Assembly: GCA_023389255.1 (NCBI GenBank)
Contig: JAEWER010000017.1
Location: 1 to 31,550 of the forward strand
Reading direction: 5' to 3'
Source: Bacillota bacterium
Lineage (GTDB): Bacteria; Bacillota; Clostridia; Saccharofermentanales; DTU023
DNA: 31,550 nt
The number at the start of each line of letters is the position of its first letter. Within the stretch, counting starts at the first letter, position 1. A program made the translations under genes and the position numbers. Positions 17,065-25,147 of this stretch are shown piece by piece. The notes under the pieces were generated by a model that saw nothing but the letters and a program-made list of their open reading frames with translations, searched no databases and was not told the origin of the DNA.

Positions 17065-18084
17065 TTATTCAATTGGATATTTTAAGCCCCAATTATCTCT
17101 TATCTGATCCATTAATTCCATGATACGGATAGTATCTGTATGTGGCATGGATGGACATTCTAATTCACCACGTAAAATGCACTGACAAGCCTCGTATACT
17201 TCATACTCATAACCAGTGATTTGTTTGGGGATGGGCACTTCTTCTACCAACTGATGGTCTGCGTTATAAATATGCAGTGTCTCTACATTATTGATATTGG
17301 TACAAACCAAGTAGCCCTTGGTACCGAATACTGTACCCAAGCGATCAGAAGGAGTGAGCATTGAACTCATCGCTTCAGCAACAATCCCCTTACTATAGTA
17401 GAGAGTGGTGTTATTTTGAGCATCTACTGGCGTTTCGTGCCAAGAGATAGATGTTTTAATGTCTTGCAGTTCCACTTTAAGCGCACTGGTAATCATGTCG
17501 ATGAAATTGAGCGGATAAACGCCCAAATCTAGCAAAGCACCGCCTGCAAGTTCTGGTTTGTACATGCGTTCCTTATCGGCAACTGGATAACAGAGATTAG
17601 CGTAAATGCTTTTAACTTCACCAATTTTGCCGGAGATAATAATCTCGTTAATAATCTGTCTAGATGGCATGTAGCGAGTCCAAATAGCTTCTGTACAAAG
17701 TAGAGATCTGCGCTTAGCTTCAGCTAGAAGTTCTTTAGCCTGCGCAGTATTAACTGTAAATGATTTTTCTACCAGGATATGTTTACCAGCCTTTAGGCAA
17801 GCCAAACCATGCTCTAGGTGGTGACTGTGCGGGGTGGCGATGTAAATTAAATCGACCTCTTGATCATTTAGCAATTCAGCATAACTGCCATAAGCCTTAG
17901 GCATTTGATATTTTTTTTGTAAGGCTTCAGCAGAGCTAAAATTGCGTGAACCTATAGCAACCAGTTTAACGATTTCAGCATAGGGTGCTTGCTGTTGCAT
18001 ATGATAGATGGTGTTTGCCATCAGATCGGCGATGTAGCCTGCGCCTAAAATGCCGATACCAACAAATTTCTTTGTTTTAGTCAT
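17065..18084 (-). CDS. Gfo/Idh/MocA-family NAD(P)-dependent oxidoreductase
   Basis: 339 residues. The N-terminal Rossmann domain opens with GIGILGAGYIADLMANT. The DLIYIATPHSHHLEH block and ILVEKSFTVN follow; the family's usual EKP is EKS here. The C-terminal substrate domain has GGALLDLGVYPLNFI. Members oxidise or reduce sugars, inositols and trans-dihydrodiols, and the substrate here is unknown. AAGGAG precedes the ATG, right at the tail of the upstream pepV terminator, so the gene probably has weak read-through or its own promoter. Confidence 0.88.
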   Translation of the reverse strand: MTKTKKFVGIGILGAGYIADLMANTIYHMQQQAPYAEIVKLVAIGSRNFSSAEALQKKYQMPKAYGSYAELLNDQEVDLIYIATPHSHHLEHGLACLKAGKHILVEKSFTVNTAQAKELLAEAKRRSLLCTEAIWTRYMPSRQIINEIIISGKIGEVKSIYANLCYPVADKERMYKPELAGGALLDLGVYPLNFIDMITSALKVELQDIKTSISWHETPVDAQNNTTLYYSKGIVAEAMSSMLTPSDRLGTVFGTKGYLVCTNINNVETLHIYNADHQLVEEVPIPKQITGYEYEVYEACQCILRGELECPSMPHTDTIRIMELMDQIRDNWGLKYPIE

Positions 18085-18101
18085 AATTTCTCCTTAAAAG
18101 A

Positions 18102-18127
18102 AAAGCGGTAGCAACAGCTACCGCTTT
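18102..18127 (-). terminator. Intrinsic terminator after pepV-like gene
   Basis: A perfect 11-base stem (AAAGCGGTAGC / GCTACCGCTTT) closes a 4-base loop. The minus-strand tail is TTCTTTTAAGG. It lies 11 bases past the dipeptidase stop and only 17 bases before the oxidoreductase start. Confidence 0.88.
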
Positions 18128-18137
18128 AGCGAACAGC

Positions 18138-19526
18138 TTAAAGTTGTGTGAGCAAGCGATAAGTGGAGACAATGTATACGACCAAGGCATCCTTCAAGCG
18201 TTGGATTTCAGCACCTTCATTTGCGCCGTGAATTGGACCAGCAAAATCGGGATACACATCATCTAAGTGCTCAGGCCCAAAGCTGATGGCGTTCTTGAAA
18301 TGGCGGGCATAGGTGCCACCGCCGATGGTATAAGGTTGCTCGTTTTTACCAAAGATCTCGTTATAAGTGTTGCAACAAATGTGTACAGCCTTGTTATTAG
18401 GATCCATGTAGAAAGTAGGAGCATCAGTTAGTACTTCTAAGGTAGCAGCGTGAGCTTTAGCATGGCGCTCTAGGTTGGCTTTAATCTCTGCCCCTGTAAT
18501 TGATTTAGGATAGCGAATGTTAAAGTTTTGTACCAAGCGTTGATCTTTGAAGTTGAGCATGCCACCGATGATGGTTAGCGGTGAGAAAATATCGTCAGTG
18601 CGATCGATATCTAAATTTTTACCAGTGTAGTCACTGACTAACAGTTGTACTAAAGTCAAGTATTGATGTTCTGCTTCGCTTACTAGTTTGTTGGCTAAAA
18701 CATAACTAACCAAGCGATGGATAGCGCTTATGCCAGTTTCAGGAGTTGAAGCGTGGGCGCCACGACCTTTAGCCACTAATTTAATATTGCCCTTATCCTT
18801 ACTGATGCTAATGCCCTCTGCCTCAGGCAGGATAGTGGCAGATGGTTTTAACAGCATGTAGGCTTCGTCTGGTACTACATTGGATGCCATGCCACTGTGG
18901 CACTCTAAAATTTTGCCGTCGGTAAACACAGGGCTGATAAAGTTACCCTCCATAATACCTTTCTCTCCGTGGATTAACGGGAAGTTAGAGTCAGGAGTGT
19001 AGCAGAATTTAGGCTCATCGTGTTTGGATAAGAAATGGTCTACATCGCTCATGCCAGTTTCTTCGTCGCAACCAACGATGGCACGGAAAGTGTAGGGGAA
19101 TTTTTCGCCAGTTTCTTTTAAGAATTTGGCGAGATATAAAGTTAACAGTAGAGGACCTTTATCGTCCATCACACCACGGCCAATGAGATAGCCATCTTTT
19201 TCGATCATGTTAAAGGGATCATTATCCCAACCATTGCCTGCAGGCACCACATCACAGTGAGCGATGGTGGCAATGTATTCTTCGCTTTCTCCCTCTACTT
19301 CTAAGTAGCCGATACGGTTGTCACAGTTGTGGCTCTTTAGACCGAAACTTTCACCTAAAGCTAGTACGGCATCGAAACAGCGCTTTACTTCGACGCCGAA
19401 AGGTGCGTCGGGAGCTGGGGTACCTGAAACAGATGGAATGGCAATAATTTCACGTAAGTCAGCCAATAATTGCGGGAAATTTTCTTCCACAAATTTTTTG
19501 GCACGTTGTTGTAATTGATCTTGCAT
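18138..19526 (-). CDS. pepV: M20-family dipeptidase, PepV/Sapep-like
   Basis: 462 residues, the usual length for PepV. A cytoplasmic zinc dipeptidase that releases N-terminal residues from di- and tripeptides. Metal-site motifs are in order: TIAHCDVVPAG (His ligand), GRGVMDDKGP (bridging Asp), GCDEETGMSD (catalytic and ligand Glu) and GPIHGANEGAEI (C-terminal His). GGTYARHFKNAISFGPE is typical of the PepV/Sapep group. A strong GAGGAGG precedes the ATG. The upstream region is shared with a divergent nitroreductase gene and holds a perfect palindrome. Confidence 0.9.
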   Translation of the reverse strand: MQDQLQQRAKKFVEENFPQLLADLREIIAIPSVSGTPAPDAPFGVEVKRCFDAVLALGESFGLKSHNCDNRIGYLEVEGESEEYIATIAHCDVVPAGNGWDNDPFNMIEKDGYLIGRGVMDDKGPLLLTLYLAKFLKETGEKFPYTFRAIVGCDEETGMSDVDHFLSKHDEPKFCYTPDSNFPLIHGEKGIMEGNFISPVFTDGKILECHSGMASNVVPDEAYMLLKPSATILPEAEGISISKDKGNIKLVAKGRGAHASTPETGISAIHRLVSYVLANKLVSEAEHQYLTLVQLLVSDYTGKNLDIDRTDDIFSPLTIIGGMLNFKDQRLVQNFNIRYPKSITGAEIKANLERHAKAHAATLEVLTDAPTFYMDPNNKAVHICCNTYNEIFGKNEQPYTIGGGTYARHFKNAISFGPEHLDDVYPDFAGPIHGANEGAEIQRLKDALVVYIVSTYRLLTQL

Positions 19527-19553
19527 TATGTCCTCCTCAAAAGAGTCGCTAAT

Positions 19554-19576
19554 TCTAGTGTTATCATAACACTAGA
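19554..19576. promoter_or_regulatory. Perfect 23-base palindrome between pepV and the nitroreductase gene
   Basis: Two 11-base arms (TCTAGTGTTAT and ATAACACTAGA) flank one central base at 19565. The site sits between divergent genes, 27 bases from the pepV start and 39 from the nitroreductase start. On the minus strand its centre reads TATGAT, a possible -10. It has no T-run and no loop, so it is not a terminator. A dimeric regulator controlling both genes is the likely reading. Confidence 0.65.
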
Positions 19577-19615
19577 GCCAAGTTTGCTCAGATAAGTAAG
19601 AGAAGAGAGGTTACT

Positions 19616-20185
19616 ATGCAACACCCAGTAATTGAAAATATTCTTCAACGCAGTAGCGTGAGAAAATATACAGAACAAAAGGTAGAACCAGAATTGCTCA
19701 AAATATTAGAACAGGTTGCGATGGCATCGCCTACTGCCTGTAATTTTAGAGCTATTCGCTATACGTTCATCACCGATAGTGAAGTGATAGCGGATATCAG
19801 CAAGGCCAAATTTGCAGATCTAGAGATTAAAGGCGATCATGCCAAGATCAAGCAACTGAAAGAACGTCATGACAGCGTATTATTTGCAGCACCACTTTAC
19901 ATTATTATTTCAGGACCGCAAGACGATAAATATCGCTATACCGACATCGACGCTGGTATTGGCGTACAAAGCCTATGTTTGGCTGCTAAAGCCCTGGGTT
20001 TAGAGAGTTGTATTATTAACAATACCAAGGAAGTTTTTGCTAAAGATCATCCATCGCAGATGTGGCAAAAAGTTAAGTTGCCAGCAGAACATGAATTTTT
20101 CACTTCTGTTGTTATCGGTTATGGCGCCAAAGAGAAGAAACCACACGAATTTGAACCATCACAAATTTACTATTTAGAAGACTAA
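19616..20185 (+). CDS. Nitroreductase-family flavoprotein
   Basis: 189 residues. The N-terminal FMN-binding signature RSSVRKYT and the MASPTACNFRAIRY block mark the family. DIDAGIGVQSLCLAAKALGLESCI is the usual central helix, and SVVIGYGAKEKKP lies near the C-terminus. Such enzymes reduce nitro-aromatics, quinones or flavins with NAD(P)H; the natural substrate here is unknown. GAGAGG lies five bases before the ATG. It is divergent from pepV and closed by its own terminator. Confidence 0.88.
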   Translation: MQHPVIENILQRSSVRKYTEQKVEPELLKILEQVAMASPTACNFRAIRYTFITDSEVIADISKAKFADLEIKGDHAKIKQLKERHDSVLFAAPLYIIISGPQDDKYRYTDIDAGIGVQSLCLAAKALGLESCIINNTKEVFAKDHPSQMWQKVKLPAEHEFFTSVVIGYGAKEKKPHEFEPSQIYYLED

Positions 20186-20495
20186 TTCCGAAACGAGCTA
20201 AAGTACTTGGAAGACAACGCCAGCAGATGCTGGTGTTGTTTATTTTGGATGATACAGAACCTAACCTGAGCATTGGATAAGTAATTCTATTTATAAAATA
20301 TCTTATCGCCTTAACAAAATAGTAAGCAAATAATTTGCTAAGAGTAGAAAATATTTCACTTGAACCTAAGAAAGATAATTTATAACTAAAAATCACCAAT
20401 TAAGCTTTTTAGGCTTTACATTTCAAGTAATGTTCACTCGACTTAGAGCAGGCATTTGCTAAACTGACATCGATAAATAAGTGGAGGGTATGTAA
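20186..20495. other. Intergenic stretch, nitroreductase to lipoprotein
   Basis: This stretch holds the nitroreductase terminator (20214-20247) and then about 250 AT-rich bases with no reading frame of merit. A possible lipoprotein promoter lies near 20437-20463 (TCGACT, 16 bases, TAAACT), but it matches consensus weakly. I see no RNA gene. Confidence 0.5.
20214..20247 (+). terminator. Intrinsic terminator after the nitroreductase gene
   Basis: An 11-base stem (ACAACGCCAGC / GCTGGTGTTGT, one G-U pair) with loop AGAT, followed by TTATTTT. It starts 29 bases past the stop codon. Confidence 0.85.
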
Positions 20496-21059
20496 ATGAA
20501 CAAAAAGATTGTTGCTGTTCTGATTACTATTCTTATGGTTATTGCGTTAGTTGGTTGTGGTAAATCTGCTAGCGATACTAAAAATACTGAACAAGTAAGC
20601 CAAGCTGGTACCGCAGGTACAGTAGTAGTAACTGGTGCAGAAGCTGATGCTACTGCAGTTGCAAGCCAAGCGCAAGCAGACGAAAAGGTACAAGTTAATG
20701 GCAATGTGACTGTTGACGGCAATAAGCTGTTTAACATTGCTAGTGTGGGTGCTAATGGTAGCGGTAAAATTGATCCCAGCATGAACCGTAAATATATTGA
20801 AGCTCTGTTATTAGGCAAGGATGCCAATGCTGAGATTAGCGATGAAGAAGCTAGCGAAAACGGCAAGAAAATCCGCGCCAATATCGATGCCACCAAGATG
20901 GTTTCATCTTTTAAGATGGTACCTCCTAGCAACGATGGTACTTTAAGCAATGGCGACCAAGTGGAACTGAAAATTGAGTTTGATCCCGTTATTGCTAAGA
21001 GCTTAAACATTACCGTTGAACCTACCACTGTCAATTACACAGTTGAGGGTTTGAAATAG
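20496..21059 (+). CDS. Small lipoprotein of unknown function
   Basis: 187 residues. The N-terminus is a lipoprotein signal peptide: MNKK, a hydrophobic core, and lipobox LVGC with Cys21 as the lipidation site. An Ala/Thr/Gln-rich linker follows to about residue 65. The rest is a soluble domain (from NVTVDGNKLFNIASVG to the end) with balanced charged residues; I recognise no family. GGAGGG is present upstream of the ATG. Terminators on both sides make it a single-gene unit. It should sit on the outer face of the membrane. Confidence 0.85.
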   Translation: MNKKIVAVLITILMVIALVGCGKSASDTKNTEQVSQAGTAGTVVVTGAEADATAVASQAQADEKVQVNGNVTVDGNKLFNIASVGANGSGKIDPSMNRKYIEALLLGKDANAEISDEEASENGKKIRANIDATKMVSSFKMVPPSNDGTLSNGDQVELKIEFDPVIAKSLNITVEPTTVNYTVEGLK

Positions 21060-21086
21060 GATTTTAATCTCAATAAAGAACAGACT

Positions 21087-21111
21087 AAAGAGCTCATTTG
21101 AGCTCTTTTTT
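21087..21111 (+). terminator. Intrinsic terminator after the lipoprotein gene
   Basis: A nine-base stem (AAAGAGCTC / GAGCTCTTT) with loop ATTT, running into a T6 tract. It lies 27 bases past the stop codon. Confidence 0.9.
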
Positions 21112-21221
21112 GATGTTTAAACAATAATAAATGCCAGCTTTAGTGGTAAACTACTCTTGTTGCTTTGAGCAATAGAGGGACAGGCTTAGTCCCCGTTTGC
21201 AATAACTGAATTTAAGAAGGT

Positions 21222-22343
21222 GTGCTTACGCAGTTAAATCTAGCAGATCGCAATCTTTGCGATAAATACGATAAATTTATTGAAACTTCACCATACGGAA
21301 GCCTTTTGCAATCACGTGCGTGGGCTCAGGTTAAAGGTAATTGGGAAGTGCATTGTTTCTATGCGAAGCGAGATGATCAAATTATTGGCGCACTCACCGT
21401 GCTCTCTATTTTTGATCAGAGAGTTGGGCATACTTTCTTTTACGCACCGCGAGGACCAGTGGTGGATCCAAGCGATAAAGTTACTCTTAAATCTTTAATT
21501 GATGAGGCTCTAGCATACGCCAAAGTACACGATGGCTTTCTCTTGCGTATTGAACCAAAGCTGGAAGACACCGCAGATAATCGTTTATTAAGCAAAGATT
21601 TAGGTTTGCATTTAAGGTGCGAGACGAACTGTATGTCTCAACCACCGATGAGCACTGTTTTGGATCTAGGGAAAAGAAGCATAGAAGAAATTTTTGGCGC
21701 CTATAGCAAGAACACTCGCCGAACAATCCGCAATGCCTATCGCCATAATTTGCAGTTATATATTGGAAATAGAGACGATTTGCCAGTGTTTTATGAGCTG
21801 ATCAAAGATATGTCAAAACGCAAGGGGATAACTCATCGCTCGCTTGAATATTTTGAGGCTATTTATGATACCTTTAAGGAGCACATTCATCTGAGTTTTG
21901 TTTTGGCTCCAGCCCTGGCAGAGAATGAATGTTCTCTTGTCTACGATTCCGTGCCGCAGATAGAACCCATTTTCGTGCGAGACACTCAGTTGGTATTAGC
22001 TGGTAGTATGGCTATTCACTATGGCAATTCAGTGATAGCCCTATATGGTGCAGACCCACTTTATCGCAATTTCAATCAAAGTTACTTGCTCGATTTCGAA
22101 GAGATTAGATATGCTTACAACTTGGGTTGTCGCTACTATGATATGGGTGGTATTTACAGCGCAGAGCCAGAAAATAATTTAGCTTCTTTTAAACTGAAAA
22201 TTACGCAACAAGGTTTAGTGCGTTGGCTGGGGGCATGGGAATTTCCACTAAAATCGGAGTGTTACCATCAATGGCAAAAAGGTCTCAAAGTTGCTAAGGA
22301 CTGCATGGAAATTGCTAGGGAAGAGAGACATTTTGTCTCGTAG
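21222..22343 (+). CDS. FemX/MurM-type peptidoglycan cross-bridge aminoacyltransferase
   Basis: 373 residues, FemABX family with two GNAT-like halves. Members transfer an amino acid from aminoacyl-tRNA to the lipid II stem peptide. Family features include SLLQSRAWAQVKGNW near residue 30, FYAPRGPVVD, the KNTRRTIRNAYRHNL basic block and the C-terminal YYDMGGIYSAEPENNLASFK, a strong signature. The long coiled-coil insertion of FemA is not evident, so FemX or MurM is closer. The only canonical start is GTG at 21222: an in-frame TAA lies at 21213-21215 and there is no other start in the first 20 codons. AGAAGG ends just one base before it, which is unusually close. The amino acid added cannot be predicted. 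Confidence 0.87.
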   Translation: MLTQLNLADRNLCDKYDKFIETSPYGSLLQSRAWAQVKGNWEVHCFYAKRDDQIIGALTVLSIFDQRVGHTFFYAPRGPVVDPSDKVTLKSLIDEALAYAKVHDGFLLRIEPKLEDTADNRLLSKDLGLHLRCETNCMSQPPMSTVLDLGKRSIEEIFGAYSKNTRRTIRNAYRHNLQLYIGNRDDLPVFYELIKDMSKRKGITHRSLEYFEAIYDTFKEHIHLSFVLAPALAENECSLVYDSVPQIEPIFVRDTQLVLAGSMAIHYGNSVIALYGADPLYRNFNQSYLLDFEEIRYAYNLGCRYYDMGGIYSAEPENNLASFKLKITQQGLVRWLGAWEFPLKSECYHQWQKGLKVAKDCMEIAREERHFVS

Positions 22344-22643
22344 TCTGGTTATAATTTTGGTTGATGAGCTTGTGAGTGAGTTGTTGTAGATCTTGTTTCT
22401 GTGTACTCTAAGCGATTCCTACGTGCAAAATCGTTTAAGGCATCTTGCAAACAGTCTCTTGCAAATAATAATGGTTCTACTAGAGCTACGAATGAAAAAG
22501 CCATCCTTTAATGCTGTTATTTGCGCCAAGGCTCCCCGTGCGTACAAGCGCAAAGATGGTATCTATATAGTACCGATTACATCTCTTATAGATTAACTAA
22601 GTAACGTCTTTTAGAGAAGAATTCAACGCATAAGAAACGAACA
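22344..22643. other. Intergenic stretch between the FemX-type gene and murR
   Basis: This stretch carries a probable gene remnant (22380-22596, separate entry) and about 47 bases leading into murR. I see no clear terminator for the FemX-type gene and no strong murR promoter. Confidence 0.5.
22380..22596 (+). pseudogene. Possible remnant of an AAA/DUF4143-type ATPase C-terminus
   Basis: Two adjacent frames read like the end of one protein. Frame one, from 22380, gives VVDLVSVYSKRFLRAKSFKA and ends at a TAA near 22499. A second frame gives MKKPSFNAVICAKAPRAYKR, then KDGIYIVPITSLID and a stop at 22596. The pattern of a basic xAKSxK block followed by F-x-x-VI...Y-x-RKDGIYIVPI resembles the C-terminus of AAA-type ATPases with DUF4143, recalled from memory. 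No ATPase motifs remain, so this would be a small decayed fragment. A chance similarity or an unannotated 67-residue protein from 22393 are alternatives. Confidence 0.35.
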
Positions 22644-23507
22644 ATGAAAAAGGCATTGCATCAACTCGAAAAGTATTATCAGCAACATTCAACAGAAACA
22701 GAGCGTCGTGCTTTGCAGTTTCTGATTAACCAAACACGGGAAGCTGTTAATATAGATATTCATACCTTGGCAAAGCGTTGCTACTGTAGTCCATCTACCA
22801 TTGTGCGCCTCTGTCGGAAAAACGGTTTCAGTGGCTTCAAAGAGATTAAATTAGCCTTGCTCAACGATCTCAAATATAGCGATGAACTTGCAACTTTAAA
22901 CTCAACTGCTAACGGGTTGAATGAACGCATTGCCTATGCCCTAAACGAAAATATCAAAGCGATTAATAATACGTATACGCTAGTAGACACGGACGAACTC
23001 AATCGTATAGGGCATCTATTAGTGGAAGCTGATTACATCTATCTCTATGGTATTGGTGCGAGTTTCCTAGTAGCCAAAGATTTTCAACAGAAAATGGAAC
23101 GGCTGGCTAAACGCACTTTCCTGCACGAGGATTACCATCTGCAATTGATCAATGCAAGTAACATACGCCAAGGTGAAATAGCCTTGATCATTAGTTATTC
23201 TGGACGTACACCTGAAATAGTGGAGATAGCCAAGCACATCAAACAGCGTGGGGGAGTGCTTATCGCAATCACACAGTATTCGCACAATCCACTTGCTAGT
23301 ATGGCAGATTATAAAATTTATGTGCCGACCATCGAGGCTCCGTTGCGATACAGTGCTAGCTCTAGTCGGGTTTCGTGTCTTTCTTCTATCGATATGCTAT
23401 TTCAGGCAATGATTTTTAATTATGATGAGCAAGAAGTGGCTGACCGCATGCTCTCGACTAAACAATTAGTCGAAAAATATTCTCTAGATGAAACAAATTT
23501 AAGTTAG
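22644..23507 (+). CDS. murR: MurR/RpiR-family transcriptional regulator
   Basis: 287 residues. The N-terminal RpiR-type helix-turn-helix is clear: LAKRCYCSPSTIVRLCRKNG followed by FSGFKEIKLALLNDL. The C-terminal SIS sugar-phosphate domain (residues ~115-250) has YLYGIGASFLVAKDF and LIISYSGRTPEIVEIAKHIK. In the known MurNAc systems MurR senses MurNAc-6-phosphate and controls murP and murQ. The position just before a MurP-like PTS gene, with an intervening 176-base promoter region, fits that role. The ribosome site before the ATG is weak, suggesting low expression as expected for a regulator. Confidence 0.88.
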   Translation: MKKALHQLEKYYQQHSTETERRALQFLINQTREAVNIDIHTLAKRCYCSPSTIVRLCRKNGFSGFKEIKLALLNDLKYSDELATLNSTANGLNERIAYALNENIKAINNTYTLVDTDELNRIGHLLVEADYIYLYGIGASFLVAKDFQQKMERLAKRTFLHEDYHLQLINASNIRQGEIALIISYSGRTPEIVEIAKHIKQRGGVLIAITQYSHNPLASMADYKIYVPTIEAPLRYSASSSRVSCLSSIDMLFQAMIFNYDEQEVADRMLSTKQLVEKYSLDETNLS

Positions 23508-23600
23508 ATAGTTTTTAGCTGGGCAAGTGTATTAGTTATTTACTAGCATAAAAGGTACAAAATTTGCTATTTTTCTATTTATTCATACCAAAAAATCAAA

Positions 23601-23620
23601 CAAAGTTCGATATTACTTTG
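23601..23620. promoter_or_regulatory. Inverted repeat, candidate MurR operator
   Basis: CAAAGT (23601-23606) and ACTTTG (23615-23620) form a perfect six-base inverted repeat separated by eight bases. It lies just upstream of the proposed murP promoter. RpiR-family dimers bind inverted repeats of this kind, but the actual MurR site in this lineage is not known to me, so the assignment is inference. Confidence 0.35.
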
Positions 23621-23626
23621 TGCGTA

Positions 23627-23654
23627 TTGCATTAAACGTTTACTCCTCTATGAT
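23627..23654 (+). promoter_or_regulatory. Proposed promoter of murP
   Basis: TTGCAT (23627-23632), a 16-base spacer, and TATGAT (23649-23654) give a plausible sigma-A promoter. The ATG of murP is 30 bases downstream, preceded by TAGGAGGAG. Confidence 0.5.
23631..23644 (+). promoter_or_regulatory. Candidate catabolite-responsive element (cre)
   Basis: ATTAAACGTTTACT matches the Bacillota cre consensus TGWAARCGYTWNCW at 12 of 14 positions, missing only the first two. It lies between the proposed -35 and -10 of murP, where bound CcpA would repress. This is a by-eye match only. Confidence 0.45.
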
Positions 23655-23683
23655 GTAGTTAAATACAACTTTAGGAGGAGCAA

Positions 23684-25126
23684 ATGAGTAATCTAGATTT
23701 AGCACAAGCTATTTTGACGGCGCTCGGTGGTAGAGAAAATGTTCTCAAAGCGACTAACTGTATGACGCGCTTACGTGTTACTCTGCGCGAGGTAGCAACT
23801 GTAGATCAAGCAAAGATTAAGGATATTCCAGGGGTTCTAGGACTGGTAGTTGATAATGACTATTTCCAAATTATCTTAGGTCCTGGCAAAGCCCAAAAAG
23901 TTACCGATCACCTAATCGACGATTTTGGTGTGCCACGTGATGGTCGTGCGGTACAAAACGTTGAGAGTGATCTCGATTGGGAAAAGAATAAAGCAGCCAT
24001 TAAGGGTGGACTAAAACCCAGCAAATTCAAAGCTGGTCTCAAAACTATTGCCGATATTTTTATTCCCCTAATTCCAGCAGTTATTGCAGCTGGTCTATTC
24101 TCTGGATTTGGTAGTTTAGTAGGACAGTTGATTGCTGATAAATATGTTAGTGGCGAATTCTTTGAGTTGTTAAAACTCTTGCTCACGACATTGGGTGGTG
24201 CTTTCTTAGGTTATTTTGCTATCTTTACTGGTGTGCGTGCCGCTGATGTATTCGGTGCCACTCCCGCACTAGGTGGTATGATTGGTGCCATTAGTATCTC
24301 TGCTAGCATTGCAGACATTTCCAAAATGCTCGGCTTATTCAACGAAGAAGTGCCCTTAGAGTCTATTCTCACAACCGGTAAGGGCGGTATTATCGGTGTT
24401 ATTTTTGGTGTCTGGTTACTGGCGAAAATTGAAAAAGCTCTGCGTAAACGCATTCCCGACGTGCTCAATCTTATCTTGGTACCGTTTACCAGTCTGTTGA
24501 TTACAGGGTTACTCTTTATCTTTGTGATTATGCCTTTAGCTGGTTTTGTGAGTGATGGTTTAGTTTCAGTTCTGACTGTGATTATTAACTCTACTAACCC
24601 AGTTATTCGTGTGATCAGTGGTTATTTGCTCTCCGCTTTGTTCTTGCCGATGGTACTTTTAGGCTTGCATCATGGCTTGATTCCCATCTATGCGGTGCAG
24701 CTTGAGCAGATGGGTGGTGTGAGCCTGTTCCCCGTACTTGCTATGGCAGGTGCAGGACAAGTTGGTGCAGCTATCGCCATTTATTTAACCGCCAAGAAGA
24801 TTGGCCATCAACGTCTACAATCGGTGATTGCTGGTGCGTTACCTGCTGGTTTCTTAGGTGTTGGTGAACCATTGATTTATGGTGTTACCTTGCCTCTGTT
24901 TAAGCCCTTCATTACTGCGGGTCTAGGTGCTGGTTTCGGTGGCGCTTACGTTATGTTCATGCAAGTTATGGCAGGAGCCTGGGGACCCAGTGGTTTGGTT
25001 GCCGTACCGTTGATGCAAGGTACAAGTGGTATGTTGCATTACTTTATAGGTTTAGTAATTTCTTATATCGCTGGTTTTATCATTACCAAATTAGTCATCA
25101 AGGAGAATGATCTGCGAGCTATTTAG
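23684..25126 (+). CDS. murP: PTS transporter EIIBC component, MurP-like (MurNAc)
   Basis: 480 residues. The N-terminal EIIB domain carries the phosphorylated cysteine in NCMTRLRV (Cys26). A linker of about 25 residues leads to the EIIC domain (from ~residue 115), with about ten hydrophobic segments, a GLHHGLIPIYAVQLEQ block and the substrate-loop motif GEPLIYGVTLPL. No EIIA domain is fused, so phosphate must come from a separate EIIA, as in known MurP. The glucose/sucrose/trehalose EIIBC family covers several sugars; I assign MurNAc from the murR, murQ and mupG neighbours. A strong TAGGAGGAG precedes the ATG. It is followed 21 bases later by the amidase-like gene. Confidence 0.87.
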   Translation: MSNLDLAQAILTALGGRENVLKATNCMTRLRVTLREVATVDQAKIKDIPGVLGLVVDNDYFQIILGPGKAQKVTDHLIDDFGVPRDGRAVQNVESDLDWEKNKAAIKGGLKPSKFKAGLKTIADIFIPLIPAVIAAGLFSGFGSLVGQLIADKYVSGEFFELLKLLLTTLGGAFLGYFAIFTGVRAADVFGATPALGGMIGAISISASIADISKMLGLFNEEVPLESILTTGKGGIIGVIFGVWLLAKIEKALRKRIPDVLNLILVPFTSLLITGLLFIFVIMPLAGFVSDGLVSVLTVIINSTNPVIRVISGYLLSALFLPMVLLGLHHGLIPIYAVQLEQMGGVSLFPVLAMAGAGQVGAAIAIYLTAKKIGHQRLQSVIAGALPAGFLGVGEPLIYGVTLPLFKPFITAGLGAGFGGAYVMFMQVMAGAWGPSGLVAVPLMQGTSGMLHYFIGLVISYIAGFIITKLVIKENDLRAI

Positions 25127-25147
25127 ATAACTCCTCATCGAAGGCAT

